Made by a program: the position numbers and the translations under genes. Of a DNA stretch of 16,957 nucleotides, positions 1 through 7,025 are shown one piece after another. Where the stretch lies: NCBI GenBank assembly GCA_025464645.1, contig JAODGF010000055.1, positions 1 through 16,957 on the forward strand, written 5' to 3'. The notes under the pieces are model-generated. The model saw only the letters and a program-made list of their open reading frames with translations. It was not told where the DNA came from and searched no databases. The stretch is from Methanosarcinales archaeon. Lineage in GTDB: Archaea > Halobacteriota > Syntropharchaeia > Alkanophagales > Methanospirareceae. The first letter of the stretch is position 1. The number at the start of each line of letters is the position of its first letter.

Positions 1-6
1 AATAAA

Positions 7-801
7 ATGACCAAAGAAAAGAAATATGAAAATATTCTATATGAGAGCAAGCAAAAAGTCGCAGCGATAACACTTAACAGACCGAAATCGTTGAATGCGT
101 TGAACACTGCTTTATTAACAGAGCTGCGAGATGCGCTGGAAGACGCAGAAGCGGATGGCGGGGTGCATGCGATTGTAATAACAGGAAGTGGAGAGAAGGC
201 TTTCTGTGCAGGTGCGGACATCGAAGAGTTACTTGAAAAAAGTTCAATGGAAGCATGTGAGTGGTCCAGATGGGTTCAGGGGATAACAACATACATAGAA
301 AGGATGAGTAAGCCGATAATAGCAAAGATAAAAGGGTTCTGTTTGGGTGGTGGGTTAGAGCTCGCAATGGCGTGTGATTTCAGGATTGCATCCGAAAAAG
401 CAATATTTGGTCTGCCAGAGATAAACCTGGCAATTATCCCGGGTGGCGGTGGCACGCAAAGGCTAACGAGATTGATAGGGAAGACAAAGGCTATGGAGAT
501 GTTGATCTGCGGTGAGCATATAGATGCAAAAGAAGCTTTTCGAGTGGCACTCGTGAATAAAGTTGTACCTGCGGATGAGCTTGACAGCGAGGTTGACAGA
601 CTTACCAAAAAGCTGCTTTCTAAAAGTGCGGTTACGCTCGGAATAATAAAAGATGCAGTGAATAAGGGTATAGAAATGAACCTGGAGCATGCGTTGCGGT
701 ATGAAGCGGAATGCTTCGGGCAGGCGCTTGGAACTGAGGATGCGAGAGAAGGGTTACGAGCTTTTGTAGAGAAGAGGAAACCGGAGTTTGAGGGAAAGTG
801 A
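7..801 (+). CDS. Enoyl-CoA hydratase (crotonase family)
   Basis: A 264-residue crotonase-fold protein, expected to hydrate trans-2-enoyl-CoA to 3-hydroxyacyl-CoA in the cytoplasm. Seen: the oxyanion-hole segment FCAGAD (66-71) and GFCLGGGLELAMACDF (110-124), then FGLPEINLAIIPGGGGTQRL (134-153). E118 and E138 are 20 residues apart, like the catalytic Glu144/Glu164 of rat mitochondrial crotonase, so both acid/base residues of a true hydratase are kept. Length is normal for the family. Only six bases precede the ATG, so its promoter and upstream neighbours are outside the window. The next gene, argF, has its own TATA box, so the two need not be co-transcribed. It could serve beta-oxidation of fatty acids or alkane-derived acyl-CoA, or 3-hydroxybutyryl/crotonyl-CoA interconversion; chain length cannot be read from the sequence. 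Other crotonase activities remain possible, but both glutamates favour hydratase. Confidence 0.9.
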   Translation: MTKEKKYENILYESKQKVAAITLNRPKSLNALNTALLTELRDALEDAEADGGVHAIVITGSGEKAFCAGADIEELLEKSSMEACEWSRWVQGITTYIERMSKPIIAKIKGFCLGGGLELAMACDFRIASEKAIFGLPEINLAIIPGGGGTQRLTRLIGKTKAMEMLICGEHIDAKEAFRVALVNKVVPADELDSEVDRLTKKLLSKSAVTLGIIKDAVNKGIEMNLEHALRYEAECFGQALGTEDAREGLRAFVEKRKPEFEGK

Positions 802-833
802 ATAGCCCCTAAAAATTTGATTTTGAACACAAC

Positions 834-847
834 TTTTTATTTATACC
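834..847 (+). promoter_or_regulatory. TATA box of argF, near-leaderless transcript
   Basis: The T/A run TTTTTATTTATACC ends 26 bases before the argF ATG at 873. With the usual archaeal TATA-to-start spacing of about 25-28 bases, transcription would begin within a few bases of the start codon. No Shine-Dalgarno sequence precedes the ATG (the upstream bases are pyrimidine-rich), which fits leaderless initiation. Confidence 0.6.
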
Positions 848-872
848 TTTCTCTCCTTATCTATTCCTTATC

Positions 873-1781
873 ATGAACCTCATCGCGATATTTGACCTCT
901 CGCATGCGGAAATAGAAACGCTAATAAAAAAAGCGGAAGAGCTGAAAAAGGAGCGAAAAGAAGGCGTAAGAGCGAGAAATGACCTGAAAGGTAAGACATT
1001 AGCACTGATATTCGAAAAGCCTTCTACACGCACTCGTCTTTCCTTTGAGGTTGCGATGCGTGAATTAGGAGGGGATGTAATAAGTCTAAATTGGCACGAG
1101 CTGCAGTTGGGAAGAGGGGAAGGAATAAGAGAAACAGCAAAGGTCTTCTCCGCTTATGTTGATGCGGTTATGATAAGGGCATACTTGCATAGCACGATAG
1201 AGGAGTTTGCGAAATATGCTTCCACGCCAGTAATAAACGGGTTGAGTGATTTGGAACACCCTTGCCAGACGTTAGCAGACTTAATGACGATAAAGGAGCA
1301 TAAGAAGAAATTAGCAGGTGTTAAAGTAGCGTGGGTCGGAGATGGAAATAACGTGTGTAACTCGTTAATCGGTGGTGCTGCGATGACAGGCATGGATATC
1401 TGCGTTGCGTGTCCAAAAGGATACGAGCCGGCTAAGGGGATAGTAGAAAAAGCGGAGGAAATGGATTGTGAAGTGGTCATTACGGAAAACGCAGAAGAAG
1501 CCGCTACGGATGCCGATGTCCTGTACACCGATGTGTGGGTATCAATGGGAGAAGAAGAAGAGAAAGAGAAAAGAAAAAGGGATTTAAAAAATTATCAGCT
1601 AAACGAGGATTTGGTGCGGGTTGCGAAAGAAGACGTCATCGTGATGCACTGCATGCCGGTGCATATAGGTGAAGAAATAACGGAGCACGTAATGAACAGT
1701 GCTAACTCAGTGATATTTGAGCAGGCAGAGAACCGGCTACATGCACAAAAGGCGCTATTGCTGAAATTGTTAAAATATTGA
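873..1781 (+). CDS. argF: Ornithine carbamoyltransferase
   Basis: This enzyme transfers the carbamoyl group of carbamoyl phosphate to ornithine, giving citrulline in arginine synthesis. The 302 residues are a normal family length. Seen in order: the carbamoyl-phosphate motif STRTR (51-55), HPCQ (129-132), a nucleotide-fold-like segment VAWVGDGNNVCNS (152-164), the ornithine-side DVWVSMG (220-226, specific to ornithine rather than aspartate transcarbamylase), HCMP (259-262) carrying the active-site Cys260, and ENRLHAQKA (286-294). The HCMPVHIGEE block departs slightly from the HCLPAHRGEE form common in archaeal homologues. ArgJ, which makes ornithine from acetylornithine, lies about 6 kb away on the other strand, so the arginine genes are scattered. 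The ATG at 873 sits just after a TATA box and gives a normal N-terminus. Confidence 0.95.
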   Translation: MNLIAIFDLSHAEIETLIKKAEELKKERKEGVRARNDLKGKTLALIFEKPSTRTRLSFEVAMRELGGDVISLNWHELQLGRGEGIRETAKVFSAYVDAVMIRAYLHSTIEEFAKYASTPVINGLSDLEHPCQTLADLMTIKEHKKKLAGVKVAWVGDGNNVCNSLIGGAAMTGMDICVACPKGYEPAKGIVEKAEEMDCEVVITENAEEAATDADVLYTDVWVSMGEEEEKEKRKRDLKNYQLNEDLVRVAKEDVIVMHCMPVHIGEEITEHVMNSANSVIFEQAENRLHAQKALLLKLLKY

Positions 1782-1841
1782 CCGTGTAAATATTGACACT
1801 TGCCTATTATTCTACACCCTTTTCGAACTTTTTAGAAAATC

Positions 1842-1849
1842 TTTTTAAA
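1842..1849 (+). promoter_or_regulatory. TATA box upstream of cdhC
   Basis: TTTTTAAA follows a purine-rich AGAAAAT stretch that could serve as a BRE. It is centred about 48 bases before the cdhC ATG at 1894, predicting a start near 1872 and a leader of about 22 bases. The leader is A-rich with no clear Shine-Dalgarno match. This is the only obvious promoter for the acetyl-CoA synthase genes. Confidence 0.5.
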
Positions 1850-1893
1850 CGATATTCTTTAAGAACTATTCAGAGACGGATAAAAGAAAAAAA

Positions 1894-3381
1894 ATGGCAG
1901 AGACAGAAGAGGAGGAGAAGTTCCCTTTCGATATAAACCCTATGTATGAGGGCGAAAGGGTAAGAAAAGCAGGGATGTATGTGGAGTTAGGGGGGCAAGG
2001 AAAGCCGGGGTACGAACTTGTTCTCTTTGAGCCTGACCCAGAGCAGATAAAAGACGGTGAGGTTAGCTTAATAGGACCGGACCTGGAAGATATGGAGGAA
2101 GGAGGTAACTATGCGTATGCAATGATATACAAAGTATATGGGGAGCAGATAGAAAAAGACCTTGAAGCTGTTATAGAGCGCAGGAATCACGAATACCAGT
2201 CTTATATTCAGGGGTATATGCATCTCAACCAGAGGTCGGAGATATGGGTGAGGATAAGCAAGGAAGCGGTGAAGAAAGGACTAAAATCGCTGAAACAGAT
2301 AGGAAAGGCAACGATAATGCTTTTTAAGGCGGAACTGCCGTTCATCGAAAAAATGGAGGCTACATTTATTACAGATGAAGAGGAGGTTGAAAGGGGGTTA
2401 GAAGAGGCGAACAGGATATACGAAGCGAGGGATGTGAAAACGAGAGGGCTGCACGATGAAGATGTGGATGAATTCTATCAGTGCACGCTTTGTCAATCGT
2501 TTGCACCAACGAATGTATGTGTGGTTTCACCGGATAGGATCGCGCTTTGCGGTGCGATGAGCTGGTTTGATTCGAGAGCGGCAGCGAGGATTGACCCCGA
2601 AGGACCAAATGCTCCTATTCCAAAGGGGGATTGTATAGACCCAATAGGAGGGGAATATACGGGTGTAAACGAAGCTGCGGTAAGACTATCGAGTGGTGAA
2701 TATGATTCCATAAAATTACATTCATTCCTTGAGAAGCCGCATACGAGTTGTGGCTGCTTTGAAGTAGCGGGATTTTATATACCGGAAGTTGAAGGAATCG
2801 GCTGGGTGCATCGGGGCTCGAAAGTTACCGATACGCCCATTGGTTTACCGTTTTCAACCATCGCGGGGTCTGTCGGCGGCGGGAAGCAAGTAAAGGGGTT
2901 CCTTGGGATTGGAATACAATATTTCTACAGTCCTAAGTTCATACAATATGACGGAGGATGGCGCCGTGTAGTATGGATGGCATCAGATTTAAAAGCTCGA
3001 GTGGCAGAGGCTATTCCTGAGGAGATGAAGGATAAGATAGCGACAGAGAAGGAAGTAAAGACGATAGAAGAGCTTAGAGAATTCTTGCAGCGCGTCGACC
3101 ATCCAGTGGTGAAAGGGGTAATCAGAGAAGTTGATGGAGAACGTGTAACAGAGGGATGGGCAGTGGAGGTGAAGGCAGAAGCTCCTTCCGCAGAGCTGGA
3201 AGAGGGTGTTCCTGTTGAAGAGGGTGTTCCAACAGCTTCAGCAGCTCAAGTTCCGCTTGCATCTGTGCCAATAGTGGCATCGGGAGCGGGTGCAAATGCT
3301 AATACGCCTATAAGGATAATACTGAAGGATGCAGACATCAGCATCGGAAAGATAATAGTAAAGAGGAAAGAGGGGAAATAG
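1894..3381 (+). CDS. cdhC: ACDS complex beta subunit, acetyl-CoA synthase
   Basis: CdhC assembles or cleaves acetyl-CoA at the nickel-containing A-cluster, using CO from CdhA, a methyl group from the CdhDE corrinoid protein, and CoA. The A-cluster cysteines are C197, C200, C209, C219, C286 and C288. Their spacing (3, 9, 10, 67, 2) equals that of Moorella AcsB C506/C509/C518/C528/C595/C597, so the [4Fe-4S] ligands, the bridging Cys and the Cys-Gly-Cys site of the distal nickel are all present. As in other archaeal versions, the N-terminal CODH-binding domain of bacterial AcsB is absent. Residues about 425-475 form an Ala/Pro/Glu/Val-rich linker with a short repeat, followed by a conserved-looking tail of about 22 residues (IRIILKDADISIGK). 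Its 495 residues are slightly more than the roughly 470 of methanogen CdhC, mostly from this linker. cdhA and cdhB are not upstream; argF is. Confidence 0.96.
   Translation: MAETEEEEKFPFDINPMYEGERVRKAGMYVELGGQGKPGYELVLFEPDPEQIKDGEVSLIGPDLEDMEEGGNYAYAMIYKVYGEQIEKDLEAVIERRNHEYQSYIQGYMHLNQRSEIWVRISKEAVKKGLKSLKQIGKATIMLFKAELPFIEKMEATFITDEEEVERGLEEANRIYEARDVKTRGLHDEDVDEFYQCTLCQSFAPTNVCVVSPDRIALCGAMSWFDSRAAARIDPEGPNAPIPKGDCIDPIGGEYTGVNEAAVRLSSGEYDSIKLHSFLEKPHTSCGCFEVAGFYIPEVEGIGWVHRGSKVTDTPIGLPFSTIAGSVGGGKQVKGFLGIGIQYFYSPKFIQYDGGWRRVVWMASDLKARVAEAIPEEMKDKIATEKEVKTIEELREFLQRVDHPVVKGVIREVDGERVTEGWAVEVKAEAPSAELEEGVPVEEGVPTASAAQVPLASVPIVASGAGANANTPIRIILKDADISIGKIIVKRKEGK
3199..3230 (+). repeat. Two-copy 14-bp direct repeat inside cdhC
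   Basis: GAAGAGGGTGTTCC occurs at 3199-3212 and exactly again at 3217-3230, a period of 18 bp. It encodes the doubled Glu-Glu-Gly-Val-Pro in the flexible linker before the CdhC tail. The period is a multiple of three, so copy-number change would not shift the frame. Confidence 0.85.
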
Positions 3382-3406
3382 AGAGGAAGGGAGAGAGGCG
3401 AAGTAA

Positions 3407-3564
3407 ATGCAAGTGCTGACGGTAATCTGTAACTACTTTGTAACGTCAAAGAGTACTACTTCACAGAAGCAAAAATCATTCGTGATATGTTCAAAATGAG
3501 ATATTGGGATGAGGAGTTTTCCACAACTCATATGAAGGAGAACAGACCATTCTCATTTTGGTGA
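3407..3564 (+). pseudogene. Possible small gene broken by a frameshift, cdhC-cdhD spacer
   Basis: An ATG at 3407, with purine-rich GAGAGG upstream, opens a frame of 30 codons ending at 3497-3499. A second, protein-like frame runs 3433-3564 with no start before 3487; its product is rich in charged and aromatic residues (VKEYYFTEAK, MRYWDEEF, ending in FSFW). Adding one T to the run of three T at 3437-3439 joins the two frames into one product of 52 residues. I do not recognise it. This would be a small gene with a single-base deletion, an assembly error, or chance. In Methanosarcina-type operons a cooC-like ATPase gene lies between cdhC and cdhD, but I see no P-loop here, so a cooC remnant is not supported. 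Confidence 0.3.
3492..3560 (+). repeat. 10-bp inverted repeat before cdhD
   Basis: CAAAATGAGA (3492-3501) and TCTCATTTTG (3551-3560) are perfect inverted copies with 49 bases between them. Within the loop, GAGTT (3514-3518) and AACTC (3525-3529) form a smaller hairpin. The outer stem ends 27 bases before the cdhD ATG, where it could affect cdhD translation or message processing. The arms lie in the possible broken gene described separately, so coding constraint and chance are competing explanations. Confidence 0.45.
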
Positions 3565-3587
3565 AGTGCATAAAGAAATAAGGAGAA

Positions 3588-4928
3588 ATGGAGAAGAAAA
3601 TAACCTTAGCGGAGATAGCAAAAATACTGGAGAAATACGAAATAGTGGAGTTGGAGGACGTAAAGATAAAAGGAGATATAGAGTTAGAATTAGCTGAGGG
3701 CGGCGGCGTGGCTCTTCCCCCTTCAATAGCTCAAGCACTGCAATCCATAATAAGTGCCGCACATATCTCCTCGTCAACCACCGAAGCCATCGCCACAACA
3801 GCACAAGCCTTGCAGTCCATACTAAGTCCAGGGGCAGGAGCAGGTGTGCAAAAAGCCCAGATACCGGCGACACCCGCGGAGGAATTGGAGTTAATACGCA
3901 CGAAATTTGAAGTTGCAAAAACGGAATGGAATGGACAGATAGAAGAAGTGACAATCGGTGCTACGCGGTCAGATGGCGGCACGAGAGAAGCGACGGTAAC
4001 GATAGGAGGTGAAAAGGCTTTGCCCTTCTATAATTTTGACTATCAAATGCCACATCCGCCGGTAATTTCCGTAGATTGCTTTGACATGCCTATTTCACTG
4101 GCAAAGGCAGTGAGAGAACATTATGAGGACGTGATGGAAGACCCGGGGGAATGGGCGAAGAAGAACGTGCGTGAATTCGGGGCAGACATGGTTACGATTC
4201 ATCTAATAAGCACAGACCCGGGGATAAAGGATACGCCAGCGAGGGAAGCGGCAAAGACGGTAGAGGAAGTGCTGCAAGCTGTGAAAGTTCCTCTTGTCAT
4301 CGGAGGGTCTGGCAATCCAGATAAAGACCCGGAGGTGCTGGAAGCCGCGGCAGAAGCAGCAGAGGGCGAGAGATGTTTAATTGCATCTGCAAACCTGAAC
4401 ATGGACTACGAGCGAATAGCAAAAGCGGCGCAGGAACACGGGCATGTTATTCTTTCATGGACTCAGCTCGACATAAACGCGCAAAAGACGCTGAACCGGT
4501 ATTTGTTCAAACTTGGCGTGCCGAGAGAAGACATCGTGATAGACCCTACCACTGCTGCACTTGGATATGGTCTGGATTACGCATTCACAAATATAGAAAG
4601 GATGAGAATATCGGCGCTAAAAGGAGATACGGATTTGGCGTTTCCCATCTCTTGTGGTATAACCAATGCGTGGGGTGCGCGCGAAGCATGGATGAAGGAT
4701 TCGCCCATCAAGGAGGATTCAGATTGGGGTCCTGCGGTGTATAGAGGTCCTTTGTATGAGATTATGACAGGATTGACATTGGGTATAGCGGGTGGTGACA
4801 TGTTTATGATGATGCATCCGAAGGCTGCGGGTGCGGTTAAGCGCGTGACACAAATGCTGTTTGGAGCGAAAGAAGCAGAGGATGAGGGTAAAAAAGTCAA
4901 GATAGAGGAGTGGGTGACGTGGAAATGA
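3588..4928 (+). CDS. cdhD: ACDS complex delta subunit (corrinoid protein partner)
   Basis: CdhD is the smaller TIM-barrel subunit of the corrinoid/iron-sulfur protein that carries the methyl group between tetrahydromethanopterin-linked C1 metabolism and CdhC. It has 446 residues, within or slightly above the family range. The N-terminus (MEKKITLAEIAKILEKYEIV, then a GDIELEL segment) is the archaeal type. Residues about 45-95 are a low-complexity Ala/Ser/Thr stretch with a duplicated AQALQSI element. The barrel follows, with blocks such as PPVISVDCFDMPISLAKAV, GADMVTIHLISTDPG, VPLVIGGSGNPDKDP and DIVIDPTTAALGYGLDYAFT. AGGAG at 3581-3585 is only two bases from the ATG, unusually close. cdhE begins in an ATGA overlap with its stop, so the two CFeSP subunits are translationally coupled. 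Confidence 0.95.
   Translation: MEKKITLAEIAKILEKYEIVELEDVKIKGDIELELAEGGGVALPPSIAQALQSIISAAHISSSTTEAIATTAQALQSILSPGAGAGVQKAQIPATPAEELELIRTKFEVAKTEWNGQIEEVTIGATRSDGGTREATVTIGGEKALPFYNFDYQMPHPPVISVDCFDMPISLAKAVREHYEDVMEDPGEWAKKNVREFGADMVTIHLISTDPGIKDTPAREAAKTVEEVLQAVKVPLVIGGSGNPDKDPEVLEAAAEAAEGERCLIASANLNMDYERIAKAAQEHGHVILSWTQLDINAQKTLNRYLFKLGVPREDIVIDPTTAALGYGLDYAFTNIERMRISALKGDTDLAFPISCGITNAWGAREAWMKDSPIKEDSDWGPAVYRGPLYEIMTGLTLGIAGGDMFMMMHPKAAGAVKRVTQMLFGAKEAEDEGKKVKIEEWVTWK
3731..3829 (+). repeat. 24-codon imperfect duplication in cdhD
   Basis: The codons for AQALQSIIS (from 3731) recur as AQALQSILS (from 3803), 72 bp apart, with diverged DNA (for example CAAGCACTGCAATCCAT against CAAGCCTTGCAGTCCAT). 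The unit includes the Ser/Thr/Ala stretch between them. It looks like an old in-frame tandem duplication in the linker ahead of the TIM barrel. Confidence 0.6.
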
Positions 4929-6337
4929 AACTAAACAGCCCAATGGAGGTATGGAAATATCTTCCAGGGACAAATTGCAAAGAATGCGGTGAGAAGACAT
5001 GCTTAGCTTTTGCTTCGCTGCTGCTGGAGAGGAAGAAGAAATTGGAGGAATGCCCGCCACTTTTTGAACCCAAATACGCAGAAAAAGGAAAGAAGTTAGC
5101 GGAATTGTTAGCACCAGAAGTACGAGAGGTAGAGATAGGAATAGGAGAGAGAGCAAGGAAAATAGGCGGCGAAGATGTTATGCATAGACACGAGCGTACC
5201 TTCTTTAACCGAACCGCGCTTGCTTTTGATGTATGGGACACGATGAAGGAAGAAGAATTGAGAGAACGTGTAAGAAGGATAACAGATTGGAAGAAATTTT
5301 ATGTGGGTGAATTTTTAAAGGTAGATGCAATTGCGGTTCGCTCAGTGTCGGGCGATGCAAACACTTTTGCGCGGTGTGTGAAGCGAGTAGCAGAAGAGAC
5401 GGATTTTCCACTCGTACTTTGTTCATTCGATGCGAGGGTAATAGAAGAAGGTCTGAAGGAAGTTTCGGATAGAAATCCGTTGATATACGCTGCGGATAAG
5501 GAGAACTGGAAGGAATTTCTGGGAATTGCAAAGCGGTATAAAGTTCCAGTTGCGTTGTTTTCACCCGACCTCGATATGCTGAACAGTCTTGCCGTGACTT
5601 TCTCCTCTGCGGGAATAGAGGACATCGTATTGGACCCCGGGACGTATCCAGAGGGTCAAGGTCTCGAGCAGACTTTTTCGCGGTTCATAAAGATAAGACG
5701 TGCTGGGATAGTGGAGGGGAATAAGGGGATTGCATATCCTTTGATTGCTGTGCCTATGACTGCGTGGATGGTTCATGGGACTGAAAATGCTTTGGAAGCT
5801 TCTTATTGGGAAGCGATTATCGCGGACTTGTTCATCATAAAATACGCAGATATAATGATTCTGCACTCGATAGAGCCACATTCGTTAATTCCTGAGCGCA
5901 CGCTTGTCGCAAATATATATACAGACCCAAGACGCCCGGTAAGCGTAGAGCCGGGCTTGAGAGAGATAGGGAATCCAACGGAGAAATCGCCTCTTTTTGT
6001 CACTACCAATTTCGCTTTGACTTATTACACGGTGGAGAGCGATATTGCCTCTAACAAGATTGATTCCTATTTGATGGTGGTAGATAGTGAAGGGATAGGA
6101 GTAGAATCAGCAGTTGCAGGTGGGCAGCTCAATGCAGAGAGCTTTAAAGATGCTCTGGAATCGTTTAATGTGGCGGATAAGGTAAAGCACAAAACGATGG
6201 TGATTCCTGGTCTTGCAGCGAGACTTTCTGGCGAGACTGAGGATGTTACTGGATGGACTGTGCTTGTGGGACCAAGAGACAGTGGACGGATTCCCGGCTG
6301 GATGGAGAAGAATTGGCCGCCGGAAACTGTTTCGTGA
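4925..6337 (+). CDS. cdhE: ACDS complex gamma subunit (corrinoid/Fe-S protein large subunit)
   Basis: CdhE binds the cobamide that carries the methyl group and an N-terminal low-potential [4Fe-4S] cluster that reactivates it. I chose the ATG at 4925, overlapping the cdhD stop as ATGA, rather than the in-frame GTG at 4910, because the resulting start MKLNSPMEVWKYLPGTNC matches the family and gives 470 residues. The cluster ligands are C18, C21, C26 and C43 (CKECGEKTC, then ECPPL). A TIM barrel fills the middle (DAIAVRSVSGD, FPLVLCSFD, DIVLDPGTYPEGQG), and the C-terminal part from about residue 330 (NFALTYYTVESDI, YLMVVDSEGIGVESAVAGGQ, IPGLAARLSGE) is the cobamide-binding domain. The fumarase subunit gene starts 12 bases after the stop. 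Confidence 0.95.
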   Translation: MKLNSPMEVWKYLPGTNCKECGEKTCLAFASLLLERKKKLEECPPLFEPKYAEKGKKLAELLAPEVREVEIGIGERARKIGGEDVMHRHERTFFNRTALAFDVWDTMKEEELRERVRRITDWKKFYVGEFLKVDAIAVRSVSGDANTFARCVKRVAEETDFPLVLCSFDARVIEEGLKEVSDRNPLIYAADKENWKEFLGIAKRYKVPVALFSPDLDMLNSLAVTFSSAGIEDIVLDPGTYPEGQGLEQTFSRFIKIRRAGIVEGNKGIAYPLIAVPMTAWMVHGTENALEASYWEAIIADLFIIKYADIMILHSIEPHSLIPERTLVANIYTDPRRPVSVEPGLREIGNPTEKSPLFVTTNFALTYYTVESDIASNKIDSYLMVVDSEGIGVESAVAGGQLNAESFKDALESFNVADKVKHKTMVIPGLAARLSGETEDVTGWTVLVGPRDSGRIPGWMEKNWPPETVS

Positions 6338-6349
6338 ACTATACCAAAA

Positions 6350-6937
6350 GTGTCGAAGAAGAAATTACACACACCATTGGAAGAAAGGGAAATAAAAGAA
6401 CTACATCTGGGTGACGTTGTGTATCTCAGCGGTGAAGTATATACTGCGCGAGACAAAGCACATAGAAGAATTATAGACTATGAAAGCAGGGGAAAAGAGA
6501 CACCGATAAAAAAAAGCTCGGTGATATACCACTGTGGTCCTCTCGTGCAGGGTAGCAAAGCTAAAGATAAATGGGAGATCATAGCTGCGGGTCCTACTAC
6601 CAGCGCAAGAATGGACGAATCAGCACCTGAGTTAATAGAAAAGCTTCGAATTCGTGCCATCATAGGTAAGGGGGGTATGGGCATTCTAACGCGAGAAGCA
6701 ATGAGAAAATATGGATGCGTGTATTTCTCGATGACCGGAGGTGCCGCGGTTTTAGCTGCTACATGTATAAAAGCGGTAAAAGCAGTATATTGGGAAGACC
6801 TCGGCATGGCTGAAGCAGTCTGGCATCTTCTTATCGAAGATTTCGGTCCCCTTGTAGTTGCCATAGATGCAAGTGGTAATAGTTTATATGATGAAATAGA
6901 GGAAGAAGCAAGGAAAAGAGTTCTTGTTTTGCCGTAA
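6350..6937 (+). CDS. Class I fumarate hydratase, beta subunit
   Basis: This 195-residue protein matches the C-terminal (beta) half of the two-subunit iron-sulfur fumarases, which interconvert fumarate and malate. Seen: GDVVYLSGEVYTARDKAHRR (21-40), AAGPTTSARMD (79-89), IIGKGGMG (104-111), YFSMTGGAAVLAA (125-137), VYWEDLGMAEAVWHL (146-160) and GPLVVAIDASGNSLYDEI (166-183). These are the swivel-domain blocks of the family. The [4Fe-4S] cluster normally sits in the alpha subunit, whose gene is not adjacent, so it must lie elsewhere. The start is GTG at 6350, 12 bases after cdhE with no clear Shine-Dalgarno; the tight spacing implies co-transcription with cdhCDE. L-tartrate dehydratase beta subunits are close relatives and cannot be excluded, but fumarase is more likely in an archaeon with a partial citric acid cycle. 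Confidence 0.88.
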   Translation: MSKKKLHTPLEEREIKELHLGDVVYLSGEVYTARDKAHRRIIDYESRGKETPIKKSSVIYHCGPLVQGSKAKDKWEIIAAGPTTSARMDESAPELIEKLRIRAIIGKGGMGILTREAMRKYGCVYFSMTGGAAVLAATCIKAVKAVYWEDLGMAEAVWHLLIEDFGPLVVAIDASGNSLYDEIEEEARKRVLVLP

Positions 6938-6940
6938 AAA

Positions 6941-6959
6941 TGAGGTTACGCTAATCTCA
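6941..6959. terminator. Hairpin between convergent fumarase and argJ genes
   Basis: TGAGGTT (6941-6947) pairs with AATCTCA (6953-6959) through seven pairs, one of them G-T, around a five-base loop, starting three bases after the fumarase stop. TGAGG could pair instead with CCTCA at 6978-6982. There is no long T run after the stem, so termination is a guess from position. The rest of the spacer to 7025 shows no gene. Confidence 0.35.
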
Positions 6960-7025
6960 ATCATCTTGGGATGGCTGCCTCATAAAGAATACGAACGGCG
7001 TTTTAAATATTGATGGAATGTAAAA

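Noticed and set aside
276..830. 184-codon minus-strand open frame opposite the enoyl-CoA hydratase
   Set aside because: It is a mirror of the codon bias of the real gene; the composition (Ser/Ile/Phe-rich) is not that of a natural protein and no promoter is seen.
3382..3587. Remnant of a cooC-like ATPase gene between cdhC and cdhD
   Set aside because: The position would fit methanogen operons, but no P-loop or other CooC motif can be read in any frame of the spacer.
3553..3954. Long minus-strand open frame opposite cdhD
   Set aside because: It opposes a clearly recognised gene, its product is a low-complexity Leu/Pro/Arg/Ser string, and it has no motif or promoter.
4373..4744. Plus-strand 123-codon open frame inside cdhD
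   Set aside because: It lies wholly within the conserved TIM barrel of CdhD in another frame and encodes no recognisable domain.
4910..4924. GTG at 4910 as the cdhE start
   Set aside because: The ATG at 4925 overlaps the cdhD stop as ATGA and gives the family N-terminus MKLNSP; the extra five residues are not expected.
6990..7015. TTTTAAATATT as a promoter between the fumarase gene and argJ
   Set aside because: The genes on both sides converge, so no gene starts nearby in either direction that this box could serve.
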